DNA from: Sthenelais limicola | Lineage: Eukaryota; Annelida; Polychaeta; Phyllodocida; Sigalionidae | Assembly (NCBI GenBank): GCA_942159475.1 | Contig: OW804097.1 | Location: forward strand, 53,588,986 to 53,652,985 | DNA: 64,000 nucleotides | Direction of reading: 5' to 3' | Shown: in pieces, positions 11,568-22,795 of the stretch | How the letters are laid out: each line of letters begins with the position of its first letter | Numbering within the stretch: the first letter of the stretch is position 1 | The notes under the pieces: model-generated | Told to the model about the DNA's origin: nothing | Seen by the model: the letters and a program-made list of their open reading frames with translations, nothing else | Database searches by the model: none | Position numbers and translations under genes: made by a program

Positions 11568-11790
11568 CTAAAGAATATTACGATCCATTCTGACGACATA
11601 CATAACAGGCATGTTTATAACTTCATTCATAAAGACACTAGGAATTTTCCTTATATAAACATCATTGGTGCTTCTAAAAATCAAGATCTTACTTTTTGTT
11701 CCATTGACTTTCAAGTAATTCTTATCAGCCAATGATTTCATGTAACTAATAATTGTGGCGAAGGTAAATATCAATGTTAAATTTATATGG
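11568..11790 (-). pseudogene. LINE reverse transcriptase fragment
   Basis: The minus-strand translation contains 'SLADKNYLKVNGTKSKILIF' followed by a short spacer and a Val-rich strand. This matches the segment after the reverse transcriptase catalytic YxDD in CR1/Jockey/L2-type LINEs, where a Leu-x-(Val/Leu)-Asn-x-x-Lys-(Ser/Thr)-Lys motif is typical. Only about 70 residues are recognisable and the catalytic part is missing. It lies in the second unit of the tandem duplication. Confidence 0.5.
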
Positions 11791-12127
11791 AGATCGATCA
11801 ATGAACAATAGCAACAATATAAGAAAAGTCTCACAAATAAATCCAGTTTCGTCACAGAATTACAAGAGCCTGTATAATGTTAAGATATAAGAGTTATAGC
11901 AGATATAGAGGAGAATAATGATTAATATTGAGGTATTAAATTATGATTAATTATTAGTAATTTTGTGATTATTTCAAAATATCATGTCTTTAGGAAGAAT
12001 GAATTCAGCCGAACAAACTCCTTATTTGTGAATAAATAAAGAGAGTTGAAGGGGTTTCTTTTTTTAAAAGAACAAACACCATTTTAGCACTCATTTATAA
12101 TAATTAATATCAACTTATATGTTTATT

Positions 12128-12190
12128 ATTTAATTTCTGAGGCTAAGTACACTACATAGATCTTGAACGGCGACATTTACCTGCACCAAC
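12128..12190 (+). pseudogene. Second fragment of the YYLISEA...GDIYLHQH segment
   Basis: It carries 'NGDIYLHQH' in frame with a diverged 'YYLISEA'. It corresponds to 'NGDIYLHKH' in the 45.9-46.1 kb copy. Beyond this point the sequences diverge. Confidence 0.45.
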
Positions 12191-13174
12191 ATAAACTGAC
12201 GATAAACTCAGGATCTAACCGCCTTCCAGAGATACCCCATGGCTCATATGTGCGGTAATGGAAACTGCCTTCCCAGAAAGGTGGCAAACATACACACCAG
12301 ACAGTGGATTGTATTACTATGGTCATGACAGGGATCGCGTGCATAAGCCCCATTTTCTGCAATGTGGAGCATATTTAATAAGCTTATACATCCCAAGACT
12401 GAATTATTATCCTTGGTTCATCCACCTACATATATCAGGGAATGCGACATTGGTGCCCACATTTGTAGCCTGTATTATGAATCCTAATCTACAGATTATT
12501 TGATATTTAACTTTCGATCAGATTCAATTTGAACATATACATTGCCAAAACGTTTCTGTTATACGTTATGTGTTTACGTTGTGAACATTTTGAAAGGGGT
12601 CATTAAGGTTAGTAAAACAAAAAATATAGTTTTGGAGAAACATAAGAACCAACACATTAAGGTTATTGTTCAGGGCATATATATCCCGACAGCCTAATTG
12701 TGCCATGCAATCAATCAGTTATCCAACCTTTAGTTCTAAATGTAGCATTAGCCCAATCTTTTATAGCGTTTCATAGTGATATATACCCTCTTACAGGACA
12801 AAGAGTGGTCGATATACCCTTGTATATGCAGTGGCCATTTAGGTGGGACTAAATCCTACTTGAATTAACTCCTTCATTAATGACAGTCTTAATGATGGAA
12901 ATCCGATCCTACGCGTACTCGCCATAATCAATTTGTTAATCACTAAAGCTTTGCATATTCATGGAGATAAGCATTCATTCTGTGTGGAATTTCAATAATT
13001 TGTCCGCTGTTTTTAAGGAAAGCTGATCAGATGGAGAAAAAGTGGAAATTCGAGGAGTATAGATGTAAATACGAGAACAAAGGTAGTCAGAGAGGTAGTA
13101 TACAAAATTTCATCAGATTTGCATAGGATCAATTTGTAATCAACCAGTCGAAAGAATGAACCAGTCGAAAAAAA
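12191..13174. other. Unassigned stretch
   Basis: No family is recognisable. The frame 12258-12503 (+, 81 codons) has no domain I know. Confidence 0.4.
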
Positions 13175-13256
13175 ACTTAACCAGACCTAAACCAGGAATA
13201 GAATCCAAGACCCATTGCGTTTCATATGCTCGACCAGCTGAACTATCCAGACCACA
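13175..13256 (-). mobile_element. tRNA-derived SINE head
   Basis: The minus strand reads GTGGTCTGGATAGTTCAGCT then GGTCGAGCA, resembling a polymerase III A box (TAGCTCAGNNGGTAGAGCA type). About 30 bases later comes GGTCTTGGATTCTATTCC, a degenerate B box (GGTTCGANTCC). The spacing suits a tRNA. It is not a functional tRNA: the anticodon arm and acceptor stem are degraded. It is best read as the head of a tRNA-derived SINE or a tRNA pseudogene. Confidence 0.5.
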
Positions 13257-14224
13257 TGCAGTAGACCGGTGTGTCACAACCGGCAGGTCCTATCACCCAG
13301 GTCATCACCCTGCCTCCTTCCTTCAATTCAAGAAATTCATGAGTCAGGTCACCACAAATGCACTTTCCTTTTATATGCGAGTGACACGGAAGAAATGTTT
13401 TCTATTCCTCCCTAGGATAAGAAACAGATGACCAAGCTATCTTACGAATAGTTTTGTGGTTTTATTGGCTAAAAAGCTAAAAGAACTTTATGACTCCACT
13501 TTCTGATTGGTTACTGCAAAAGTAGTCCAGCATCCAACAGCGCTACAACAACACTGCAACAACAATGATTCGTATAGCAGAAGAAATGCTTCCTTTTAAA
13601 GAAATTATTGGAAGCATGGGAAATCAGATTATTTAGAAATAAATTAATTTTTATTATTATTAGCAAGTGCGATAATCTAATCAATTAGCACAATTGTTTA
13701 ATCGGTTAGCACAATCAGGTATCACATTCTGGTGGATGTATGTATGTAGAAGTAGTATGGAAACCCAAATATGTTGGGAGCTAGCATACAGATAATGATC
13801 TAAAAGTCGAGGGTGGAAGAGTACATCTTGATTGCAGCTAGGGTCTAACATCAATTATAAACACTGATATTATGTTATACAGTTTATGGCAGGATAAATA
13901 AACAACGGTGATTTCTCTCTGATGTCGAGGTGTGGAAGAAGTAGTCCCTGTTAATCGGTTAACATCCTCATAAAGGAACAGCTGGGCCATGGGGTCGGCT
14001 TTGCCCCCTTGACCCAATTGGGTGACAGTTCCTCCTGTCTTAGATTTAACCCTCTCCCCTCCAATATACCAAGCTTAGTTTGGCATAGTATAGAGCAGCT
14101 CTCCCCTTTACTTAGTTCAGAAGGAGTTTCATTCTCAACTGATCAACATCTCTCTTTCCATTCATTCAACACACTAACGACATCCAGACCTGATCCACTA
14201 AGAAGGCCCAAAACTAGCCCTATT

Positions 14225-15400
14225 ATGAGTAAAGAGAAAAGGATTATATTGAGTTTGTTCAATTACTTTAGGAAAAGAAACCAGCAAAAGCAACAGTTGA
14301 AAATATTGCAGATATTACCTCTAATGCTACTGGCATATCCAAAACCTCAATTTTCAAAATTCAAAAAGAACTTAAGCAGACAGGGAAATTATCTACACCA
14401 GGTGAAAACAAGGAAAAGAAAAGTAGGCAGTGATGGAAGGAATACAAAATTTGACCAATTTACTGAAATAGCTATCAGGAGACATGTGTATTCCTTTTTT
14501 AAAAGAAATGAGCCACCAACATTAGTGAAAATTCTACGATCCCTCAAACATGATGACACAATTCCAAAAATTGGCTTAAAGACCCTGCATAGACTTCTTC
14601 AAAAAATTTGATTTGTGTACAAGAAGAGGACGAGAAAAAGCATCAGGATAGAGAGAGAGGACATTGTCTCATGGAGAACCAGTTATCTGGGAAATGTCAG
14701 GAAATTTTGAGAAACATCCAGTGTTTTACCTTGATGAAACATGGGTCGATGCGGGGTAAACTACTCAGAAAGCTTGGCAAGATACTACTATAACCAACCC
14801 TAAAGATGCTTGGTGTTCAGGATTAAGTACAGGGCTTTCTGAACATGGGTTTCTACAAGGTGCTGGTCTGATATCCAGAACTGTTGGCGCATTAGCTGAC
14901 TATCACAGGAATATGAATGGAGAGACATTTAAGAAATGGTTCACAAAGGAACTTTTCTGCCGTTTACCAGACCGTTCAGTTATTGTCATGGACAATGCTA
15001 GTTACCATAGTGTAATTAACACTGGAAAAATTTCCAACATTTAGTAATCTGAAAAAAGATATGCAGGACTGGCTAACATCAAAAGGGATTCCGTGGACAT
15101 GTAAGATGTTCAAATCCGACTTGTACGATCTAATTAAACAAAATAAATCAGCACATGTTTCTTACAGACTGGATCATATAGCACAGGAAAAAGGACACAC
15201 TGTACTTTGACTTCCTCCCTACCATTGCGAATTAAATCCCTTTTGAAATGGTTTGGGCCCAAGTCAAATGTTGCTTTGGAAATCACCACCCATTAGATGG
15301 TAGATGTAGAGAAGCTAGCACATGAGGCATGGGCAGACTACTCTTCACTGGATGTCCACCATAAGAATATTATGATTTAAAATCTTCGCGGAAGGACTAA
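14225..15400 (+). pseudogene. IS630/Tc1-mariner-like transposase, decayed
   Basis: Successive plus-strand frames give a collinear DDE transposase. An N-terminal part (14225-14611) has a Lys/Arg-rich region, then 'FTEIAIRRHVYSFFKRNEPP' and 'LKTLHRLLQKI', typical of the helix-turn-helix region. Next come 'DIVSWRTSYL', the first catalytic Asp in 'YLDETWV' near 14730, the second in 'VIVMDNASYHS' near 14985, and 'LPPYHCELNPF' near 15220 followed one frame later by 'EMVWAQVK' with the acidic residue. This matches the IS630-like animal transposases with ...DNASYH...PPYHCELNPIE. At least four frameshifts or stops make it inactive. Flanking TIRs were not found. The length, ~390 residues, suits the family. 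Confidence 0.8.
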
Positions 15401-15409
15401 ATTTAGAAT

Positions 15410-17220
15410 ATGCTTCCTTTTTATTGAAGTTCATTTCAGACTCACTGAAGTCTTTGCCGGTTTGCCATGTTTCAGGGAAATAAGCATCAGGATTGATTAA
15501 TGGGCCTTGCTGAGGGCAATCTCAGATCTACACGATTATATGATGCCATTGTAATTAAGGTATACCATTCGTTAAGAAAACCTTTTTTAAAAAAGAAGAG
15601 TATTAATCAAAACAGAAATGTCCGTGATGATAATTATTATACCTCAATAAAAAAAAGGGGCGATTACATATAGGCTAGCTATATCATCATTTATTATACG
15701 CGCATGCTATATGAGGAGTGCTATAAGTGGGGTGCTATAAAAATATTCATATAGGACGCGTCCTATAACAAGTTATAAGTTTATTAAGTTAATCAATCAT
15801 TTAATGAACTATTTTTCTGTTTAACTTTATAATCAGTTTAAGTTAATGTATATATTGTGCGTTTCCAAAGGAAACGAATTCTACGGTCAACTATTTGTGC
15901 GCAATGGCTAGATTATGAATATCAGACGTACTGTAATCTGAAATGCCTCGAATGTCTGTATTAGAAGAACACAGGAGTGGAAGTAAAATTCAGTTTATTA
16001 ACAACTAGGAAAGTTGCACGCTCCCTGTTTACAAAGGCAGTTGGATAAACATGAAAGTACAATGCAAGGGAATTAGACATAAGACATCAAACAACATATT
16101 GTAATCTAATAATACACAATTGTCTTTTAGTCTTTGCAATTCCGAGCTTGTCTGTCTCCAAGACTTGAAACCCAGAAATCCCAAAGGGTGTAGTAGGTGT
16201 AGATCACTCAGATTCAGTCATGGGTGGTCCTCTCTAAATGGGTTCCTCTCAAAACCTATACAGTGGCCTTAAGTGGCAACTTGTCAATCAAACCAAGATA
16301 GCCAATAGAATACAACAAATGTCAACCAATAGGATGTCACACTGGCCTTCAGGGATTTACTGCAGAGATGGTAGAAGGTTGTCAATCAAGCAGTCCTTGC
16401 ATAAGTGCAAAGTTAGTAGTGTTGGTGTGAATTACATCACACACAGATGGGCATCCAGATATCCTCCCAGATAAGTGTCCACACTCCTCACACCAATCCT
16501 CAACCAACACCTCAAAATGTATCACATGAACTTGCTACTCAGGATGATTGACAGAATGGTACCCAATTCACTAACATTCACGATTTTTTTTTAAAAAAAT
16601 ACCGTAGAATGTAAAAATGTAGTTGTCTAAAAATAGCTCTGTTGATATGCTTCGTGGAGCTTTGGCTCTCCGCGTAGCATGTAAACAAACCCCCGCGATC
16701 GGTAATCCACCCGTGATTTTGGTACTATAATTATAGAAATACATAATAAAACCACATAGTTAAATAGAGCATTAAATTCTCTATTGGATGATATAAGTTT
16801 TATTAATATAGCTCAAGAAATGGCCGCGATATGAACGTTTTAATTCATCAATATTAGTATGCCTTCTCCCGTCACACCTACGCTACTCCCGTCACTTTGC
16901 GCGAATCTTTTATGGTCACTTCAACTCACTCAAATTGATAGTTAAAATCGCTTCACAAAAAAAAGATTTACATGGTTTGCAAGCTATTTTTCTCAGCTTG
17001 CTCATGGTGTAAATGGTATTTTGATATGTGCATTCTTAAATGAGCAACGATCAGTTACGTGCGGCAAAAAAAAAAGCGGTTTGTTCACTCAATGATGTGG
17101 TAATGCTGTGGGGCTGTCAGTGGGGCTGTCAGTGGGGCTCTCTGAGACTTCTTTAATATTTTTTCAGTAATATCTGATGACATAATTATGATCAAATTTT
17201 ATGCACATATAATAAATATA
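15410..17220. other. Unassigned stretch with one interspersed-repeat copy
   Basis: No gene was recognised. Around 15775-15890 there is a diverged copy of a repeat also found near 56.2 and 62.1 kb (core GTTTCCAARGGAAACG). The 78-codon frame at 16238-16474 has no signature. Confidence 0.4.
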
Positions 17221-17355
17221 GAATGGAACTCGCCAGCAATAATCGAAAATTTATAGGACTTGATTCGTCCGCATAAGCACTCTGCCTACGGCATCGTGCT
17301 TATGTGGACGAATCTCGTCCTATAAATTTTCGATTATTGCCGGCTCGTCCCATTC
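17221..17355. repeat. 60-bp-arm foldback hairpin (MITE-like)
   Basis: The arm 17221-17280 and the arm 17296-17355 are inverted repeats with a handful of mismatches around a 15-base centre (TCTGCCTACGGCATC). Outer ends read GAATGG and CCATTC. No coding capacity. It is either a foldback/MITE or the footprint of a palindromic insertion. Confidence 0.88.
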
Positions 17356-18702
17356 TCTCTATATGTTTTAGATGTGAGCCTCAGCTATCAGGAGGGCTCC
17401 TTGTAATGCGAAAAATCAATTATAATCATAATTTAAAATGCTAAAAATCTTTAGAATGTAATTTTCCTATCTTAACTAATTAAATTTGATCAAATGATGG
17501 TGATGTGTTTTTGAGAGGACCATGACTGTAAAATACTTCTATTTTCGTTGATAGCGCGTAGCTTACATCTTGGATGTTCGTAAAAATCGTAAAAAGAGAG
17601 TGTAATGTATTAATCATTTGCTTGTGTTTATTGGACCCAATGTCTCAGACTTCATGTTCTTTTTATTCGCCAAAATAATAACATCTTTCCAAAATTGGAA
17701 AAGACCATACCAGTTGCGTCCCTGGTGGCCGCCGGAGAATCTTACGTTTGAATCCTGAACTCATTAGGCATATTAGAATAGGAAATGGGGCCAGTAAATA
17801 AAGTCGGTACAAACAAAAGAGCGGATGTTAAATGTTTGCTTTCGTTTAGATGAAACAGCGCTCGAGAGAAAACAAAACTTGATCAAACAACTGCCTTCAA
17901 ACGTTGCATCTGCCAACGGCTATTTCTTGTCAATATCCCAGTGTAAACTAGAAGTAGATGCACCGGTCTGAGGAAATTATTTCAGCTCATCTGAGTCAAT
18001 CTCATCTCTGGTGTGATGTTGTTTGACGCTACATTCTCCGCATTTGTTTTTAAAGCTACATTCTAAAGCTATATTGTACCAAAAGAAATTCTCGTGTTCT
18101 CTTGTCCTTTCCAACCCTATTGCCAGCCTAAATTCAGTTAGATCTACAGGATTTTATAATTGTTTTTTTATTTGTTATCTGGCGGTTTAATGTTGAAAAT
18201 ATTCAGAAATAAATGTGGTACTGATATGAGATGGTATTGACTGCATGAGCTGATGTCCTGATCTGGGTTTAATCTGTGTTAAAGAATGTAATATCAGTCT
18301 AGACTCACAGCCTCTCAGACCAGATAAAAATGGTATGTCAGTGATTGGACGCTCACTGAGCTAATGGCCTTGCTGGCCCTGGAGCGTCTTAATGAGATTA
18401 TAATGGAATTTTGAGGTTTGGAACGAGAGGCTTTCCCACAGTTTGAAGGAACTCTCTGAGTCTATAGACTGATATGCTGAAGTGGGTATAAAAGTTGAAT
18501 TATGTATTTGTAAGTTTACCTAGATTGCTCTATTTTGTAGTTTAATTTGTGAAATGGTAACATGAAAGCATGAAAACAACCAGGTATATAAGGTTATGCG
18601 TCGTCTTTTGTACGAAATTTGTTTAAAATATTGGCGAATAAATTCCTTTTTAAAAAAGGACAGGGGATAAACTAAAATGTACGTTAAAATTATGCAGACC
18701 TA
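17356..18702. other. Unassigned stretch
   Basis: I see no recognisable gene or repeat here. Confidence 0.4.
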
Positions 18703-18717
18703 GGGGGGGGGGGGGGG
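18703..18717. repeat. G15 homopolymer
   Basis: Fifteen consecutive G residues, followed by CACCGGGACGACGTCACC. Confidence 0.95.
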
Positions 18718-19499
18718 CACCGGGACGACGTCACCTAAATAAGTTTGTGACGCAAATATTTGTGGCCAAGCAGCTCCCACCAGGAGCCTGAGAAAGCGAG
18801 TTTGCTTCATGACGTCAATTGTTCATTAATGTGGTGATGGTTGGGGGAGGAGAGATATTAATTTCCAAGGCAATCTTGCTATTATACTATAGCCCATACT
18901 AATTACGTCGCAGCAAATATGCCTTTGATGGGGATGTGTGGAAGAAGGAATGACATTACTCCCGATTAATCTGCCACCTCCTGATAAAAAAAAACCAGGT
19001 GTATCATGACATTGACTCTGGTGCCTCAACCGAAGTTCCCCCTTTTTTCATCATTTACCCTCTCCACCCAATGGAGGGAGACAACGTTGTCAACCTCTCA
19101 AACTTCACAATAAATGAACACCACCGCAGCCTATTGAATAAGGGGTTAAATTCCATCCCAACCCCTGAAAGTACCAAGCAAATACACAGCCTGAAACTGT
19201 TTATTTTTGTAGTTCAGCATATATGAATTTATCTAATAAAATGTAATTTATCAACGCCCAGCTGCAATTTTGGGGCATTTATTTCATATCAATTCTTGAA
19301 ATAGATATTGCTTTAACAGAAATGAAATGTATGAGTAATTAGGTTGGCTAATTAAAATTACTTACCCAGCCCCAAAGCACCTTCACTTCTCTTTCTCTCT
19401 CCTCTCACTTCCCGCCCCTCTCAGTAATTGTTCTCATCTCTACCAGGAGTACATTGAAATTGATGAAATAATACATTGATGCTTTATTTCATCCAAAAC

Positions 19500-19770
19500 G
19501 TTTTTAACCTTCCTCACCCACTCCAACTACCACTCCCTCTCCCGCTCCCACCTCTCCCACTCCCATCTCTCCCACTTCCATCTCTCCCACTTCCCCTATC
19601 TTTCCAACTCCCCTCCTCTCTCTCTCCCTCTCTCCCTGTTCAACTACCCCTCCCTCTCTCACTCCCACTCCATCTCCCGCTCCTACCTCTCCCTCTCCTG
19701 CTCCCTCTCTTCCGCCCTCTCTCCTGCTCCCTTTCCACATCACTTTCCCTCTCCCACCTCTCCTGCTCAC
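19500..19770. repeat. Polypyrimidine low-complexity tract
   Basis: The plus strand is almost entirely C and T (CTCCCACTCC-like words). Long open frames on both strands here are artefacts of composition. Confidence 0.95.
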
Positions 19771-19839
19771 CTATAGAAGTATATGTTGGTGTAGGAATAC
19801 AGCAGCACACTTTGGTGAAAAGGAGTGAGAATAGCATAA

Positions 19840-19942
19840 GACTGGATATTCCAAAAAGGAAAAGGACATTCCAAAAGGAAAAGCAATATTCCAAAAAGGA
19901 AAGGGATATTCCAAAGGGAAAAGGGATATTCAAAAAGGAAAA
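19840..19942 (+). repeat. Minisatellite, ~20-bp unit GGATATTCCAAAAAGGAAAA
   Basis: About five to six tandem copies, with variation in the A run and in GGAAAA/GGGAAAA. Confidence 0.9.
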
Positions 19943-20354
19943 CTCTTGGATATTTGGGACTTTTCCTATTTCACATAGATATACTGAAAAAAGACCAATA
20001 TCACAGCTTTTATAAATATCCTATGAAAACCAAATGCATGATGGGAACGATGAAGGCTTGTCTTATGGAAACATGTATAAAACATGGATATTGACATTAG
20101 AACATTGATAAATATCCCATGCTGAACATGGCACGATTTCTATAGATTTTATACTGTACCATTAGTCCCATAATGCCATGCGAATTAGGATTCAAAATGG
20201 CGGTTATGCAACTCCTCTATTGTGTGTGTGTGTGGGAGCATACATTTTTTCCCAAAGTTCTCTCCTCCTTTATCATGTCGTTAATAAAGGTATAACTTCA
20301 CCAAGAGATTTTTCATTACGGCCCATCCGGTTTTCACATTACGGCTAATAATAT

Positions 20355-20950
20355 ACCTCTCCCTCTTTTCCCTCCCCCTCTTCTCTGTCTTTCATACCTG
20401 TTTTTCTCTCCCAACCCCATCTCTGATTCCCCCCCCCCCCCCCCCTCTAAAGTGCAAAAGTACGAATATACAGAAACCATGGGTTAGGGTTTTCCCTTAG
20501 TTATAATAGCTAAAATATATTAGATCCAACATAAAGGACTAAAGGTGGAGGTACTGGAGGCAGTAAAGCTCATATATTGAATGTACCTCCCCCTCCCCCT
20601 CTCCTATTCCTACACCCTCTTCTTCACTCTCCCACTCCTCTGCATGTAGTTAGGTCCTCCTGGACGAAGGTTGTGGGAAATGACATAGTATCTCACAGGG
20701 GCTTTCCCAGGCTATAAATAGAGTGTGGAGATCGCAATTTAAAAAAGGCTTCAAAATCACATTTTCACCCCAGATACCTTCACAAACCACATAAACCTCC
20801 AGAAAGGGTGGACAGAACTCTACAGATGAATAAGATGGTTTGTAAAAGGACAAATTCCGAGAACATGTGAGATAAAGAAACCCCTCTTTTCCTTATATAT
20901 GGATTTCTTCCTCTTTTCCTAGAAATCACTCTACCAGTATATTATATGGA
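20355..20950 (+). repeat. Pyrimidine-rich repeat family, copy 1
   Basis: The left part (20355-20650) is C/T-rich but contains alignable unique words, CTTTCATACCTGTTTTTCTC and CTATTCCTACACCCTCTTCT. Both recur on the minus strand at 28125-28395. The right part (20652-20950) is a ~300-bp segment repeated at 21778-22080, with GGTTGTGGGAAATGAC, GGCTTTCCCAGG and a TATAAATAGAG box. An internal C17 tract lies at 20429-20445. Confidence 0.75.
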
Positions 20951-21008
20951 TATGATTCCATCTGGAATGCAGATTATATTCATAATCTCAAACGTTTATA
21001 ATAATTAC

Positions 21009-22080
21009 TAGCAAAGTACCCGTCCTCCGGACGGTCACCCACTTCCTCTCACTGTCTCTCCCCAACTCTCTCACTGCCTCTCCTCTCCTCTCTCACTGCC
21101 TCTCCTCTTTTTCTCCCCTGCCTCTCCCCTGTCCCTACCCGCCTCCTCCTCTCACATGCCCTATTCTCTCTTCTCGCTCTATCCTCTTGTCCTTCACCCT
21201 ATCTGATTTCTCCCAACCTGTCCCCCTGCTTCTTTCATTCTCTCCTTCCCTCTCCCACCCTTCCCCCCCCCCATTGTAATGATCTACCACCATCCCTTTC
21301 CCTTCTTCCCTCTCCCCCATCCTCTTCCTCCCTTATTTCTCTCTTATTTCTTCTTTCTATCCTATTCTCCCTCTCCCTATATCTGATTTCTCCTACCATC
21401 CCTCTGCTTCTTCATTCTCCCCCTCCCCCTTCCATCTCTGATCTCTCTCCCCTCTCCCCCTCTCCCTCTGATTACTTCATAGGAATATTTTACATGCATT
21501 TATTGGTCAAAATATCTTCAAACTAAGTTAATTGCCTGGGATTGTGTGCAGCTCTACCCTTCTGTCTCAGCATCCTTCCTTCTTTCCTTTCTCTTAATAA
21601 ACCACATCAATATAACAGCTCTTTCACTTCCCTTACCAATCTCATTCTGCACTTCTTTCTTTCCACATTCTTGCCTTTCACTCCTCTTCTCTTACCTCCC
21701 CCAGCCACACACTTCTTTATCCATTCTTTTCACCCCCCTTTCATTCCTCTACATCCCAGGTCCATCTAGGTCCATCCAGGTCCCCCTGGACGTAGGTTGT
21801 GGGAAATGACGTAGTATCTCACAGGGGCTTTCCCAGGCTATAAATAGAGTTTAGAGATTGTAATTTAAAAAAGGCTTCAAAATCACATTTCCACCCCAAA
21901 TACCTTCACAAACCACATACAACGACATCCAGAGAGGGGGAACAGACCTCTACAGATGAGTAAAGGGGTTTGTAAAACAACAAATTCCGAGAACATTCTG
22001 GACAAAGAAAACCTTCTTTCTACCATTTCTTTTCTACCTCCTTTCCTAGAAATCGCTCTAGCCATATATTATATGGATTA
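21009..22080 (+). repeat. Pyrimidine-rich repeat family, copy 2 with hairpin terminus
   Basis: It begins ACTAGCAAAGTACCCGTC followed by the hairpin CCGTCCTCCGGACGG. It continues through ~700 bases of C/T-rich sequence and ends with the ~300-bp segment 21778-22080 (about 85 % similar by eye to 20652-20950). The same terminus, inverted, closes the copy at 28.4 kb. Confidence 0.7.
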
Positions 22081-22544
22081 CGTTGGATATTTACATCTGA
22101 TTTGAATACGCTTTAAAATTAATGTTATCCATACACATTATGTCTTTTCTTTTGTTAAAGAAGTGCTAGACAAAATATAACTACACAATTTGTCTTGCCT
22201 TTTGTTAGTCGACAACCAAATATCAAAGCCCATGCAATGGTAATAACCAAAACATAATTATGAATATAAAAGAGCGGTAACACCACAAGTGTAAGATGTT
22301 TGCAAAATCATATTCCAAATCATATTCCATCCAGGGCAAGTAGTTATGAACATAGGTAGCAGGCCACATTTCAAGATAGCAAAATGTGCCTTTTATACCA
22401 TAACTGATCAACCGGATTTTCTTAGAGACAATGTGCGAATCCTCGGTGCTAGTTCCTCCTCTACCAAGATCAAATAAGTTTAACAAATCCTTGCTGTACA
22501 ACATCTGTAATGTCTGGAATGATTTGCCATGAAATGTGCATTTA

Positions 22545-22795
22545 ATTGAAGACGCATGGGATTTGCTAGTGGGACAGTGGGGCCAACATCCTCATCTCTC
22601 CTTGTTCCCTCTCCCACTATCTTTCTCTTTCAAGTTGTCTCTATAACTTAGTATCTTCATACCACTAATGGAACCCTGTTTAGATGCTTTTTTTGGTCAC
22701 TGTTCCGTGTTGTGCTGTTGTTGTGTTGCCTGCCCCTGTCCCTGTCCCAATCCCTCTCCCGCTCCCTCTCCCGTTCCATCTTTCATTGTGAGGTA
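22545..22795 (+). repeat. Fragment of the same family (GGGATTTGCTAGTGGGACAG end)
   Basis: From 22549 the words GGGATTTGCTAGTGGGACAG, CTCCTTGTTCCCTCTC, AAGTTGTCTCT and ATGGAACC follow the same order as in 27810-27960. The terminal hairpin is degraded here. Confidence 0.6.

Larger units (their letters stand above)
10420..12190 (+). repeat. Large tandem duplication, ~1.25-1.34 kb spacing
   Basis: Three blocks in the first unit recur in the second: 10420-10545 with 11755-11880 (GGTAAATNTCAATGTTAAAT and onward), 10725-10935 with 11978-12185 (ATCATGTCTTTAG and onward), and a shorter block, CTTGTGTAACCTCCTGTTCT, at 10605 and 11166. Order is mostly conserved, with indels between blocks. It lies directly inside the left long-TIR arm. 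The last block carries a short coding-like segment also found at 45.9-46.1 kb. Confidence 0.8.

Noticed and set aside
13175..13256. Functional tRNA gene
   Set aside because: Only the A-box and B-box-like parts survive; the stems do not pair well enough for a tRNA.
19476..20015. 179-codon Pro/Leu/Ser-rich frame
   Set aside because: It is a product of C/T-only sequence.
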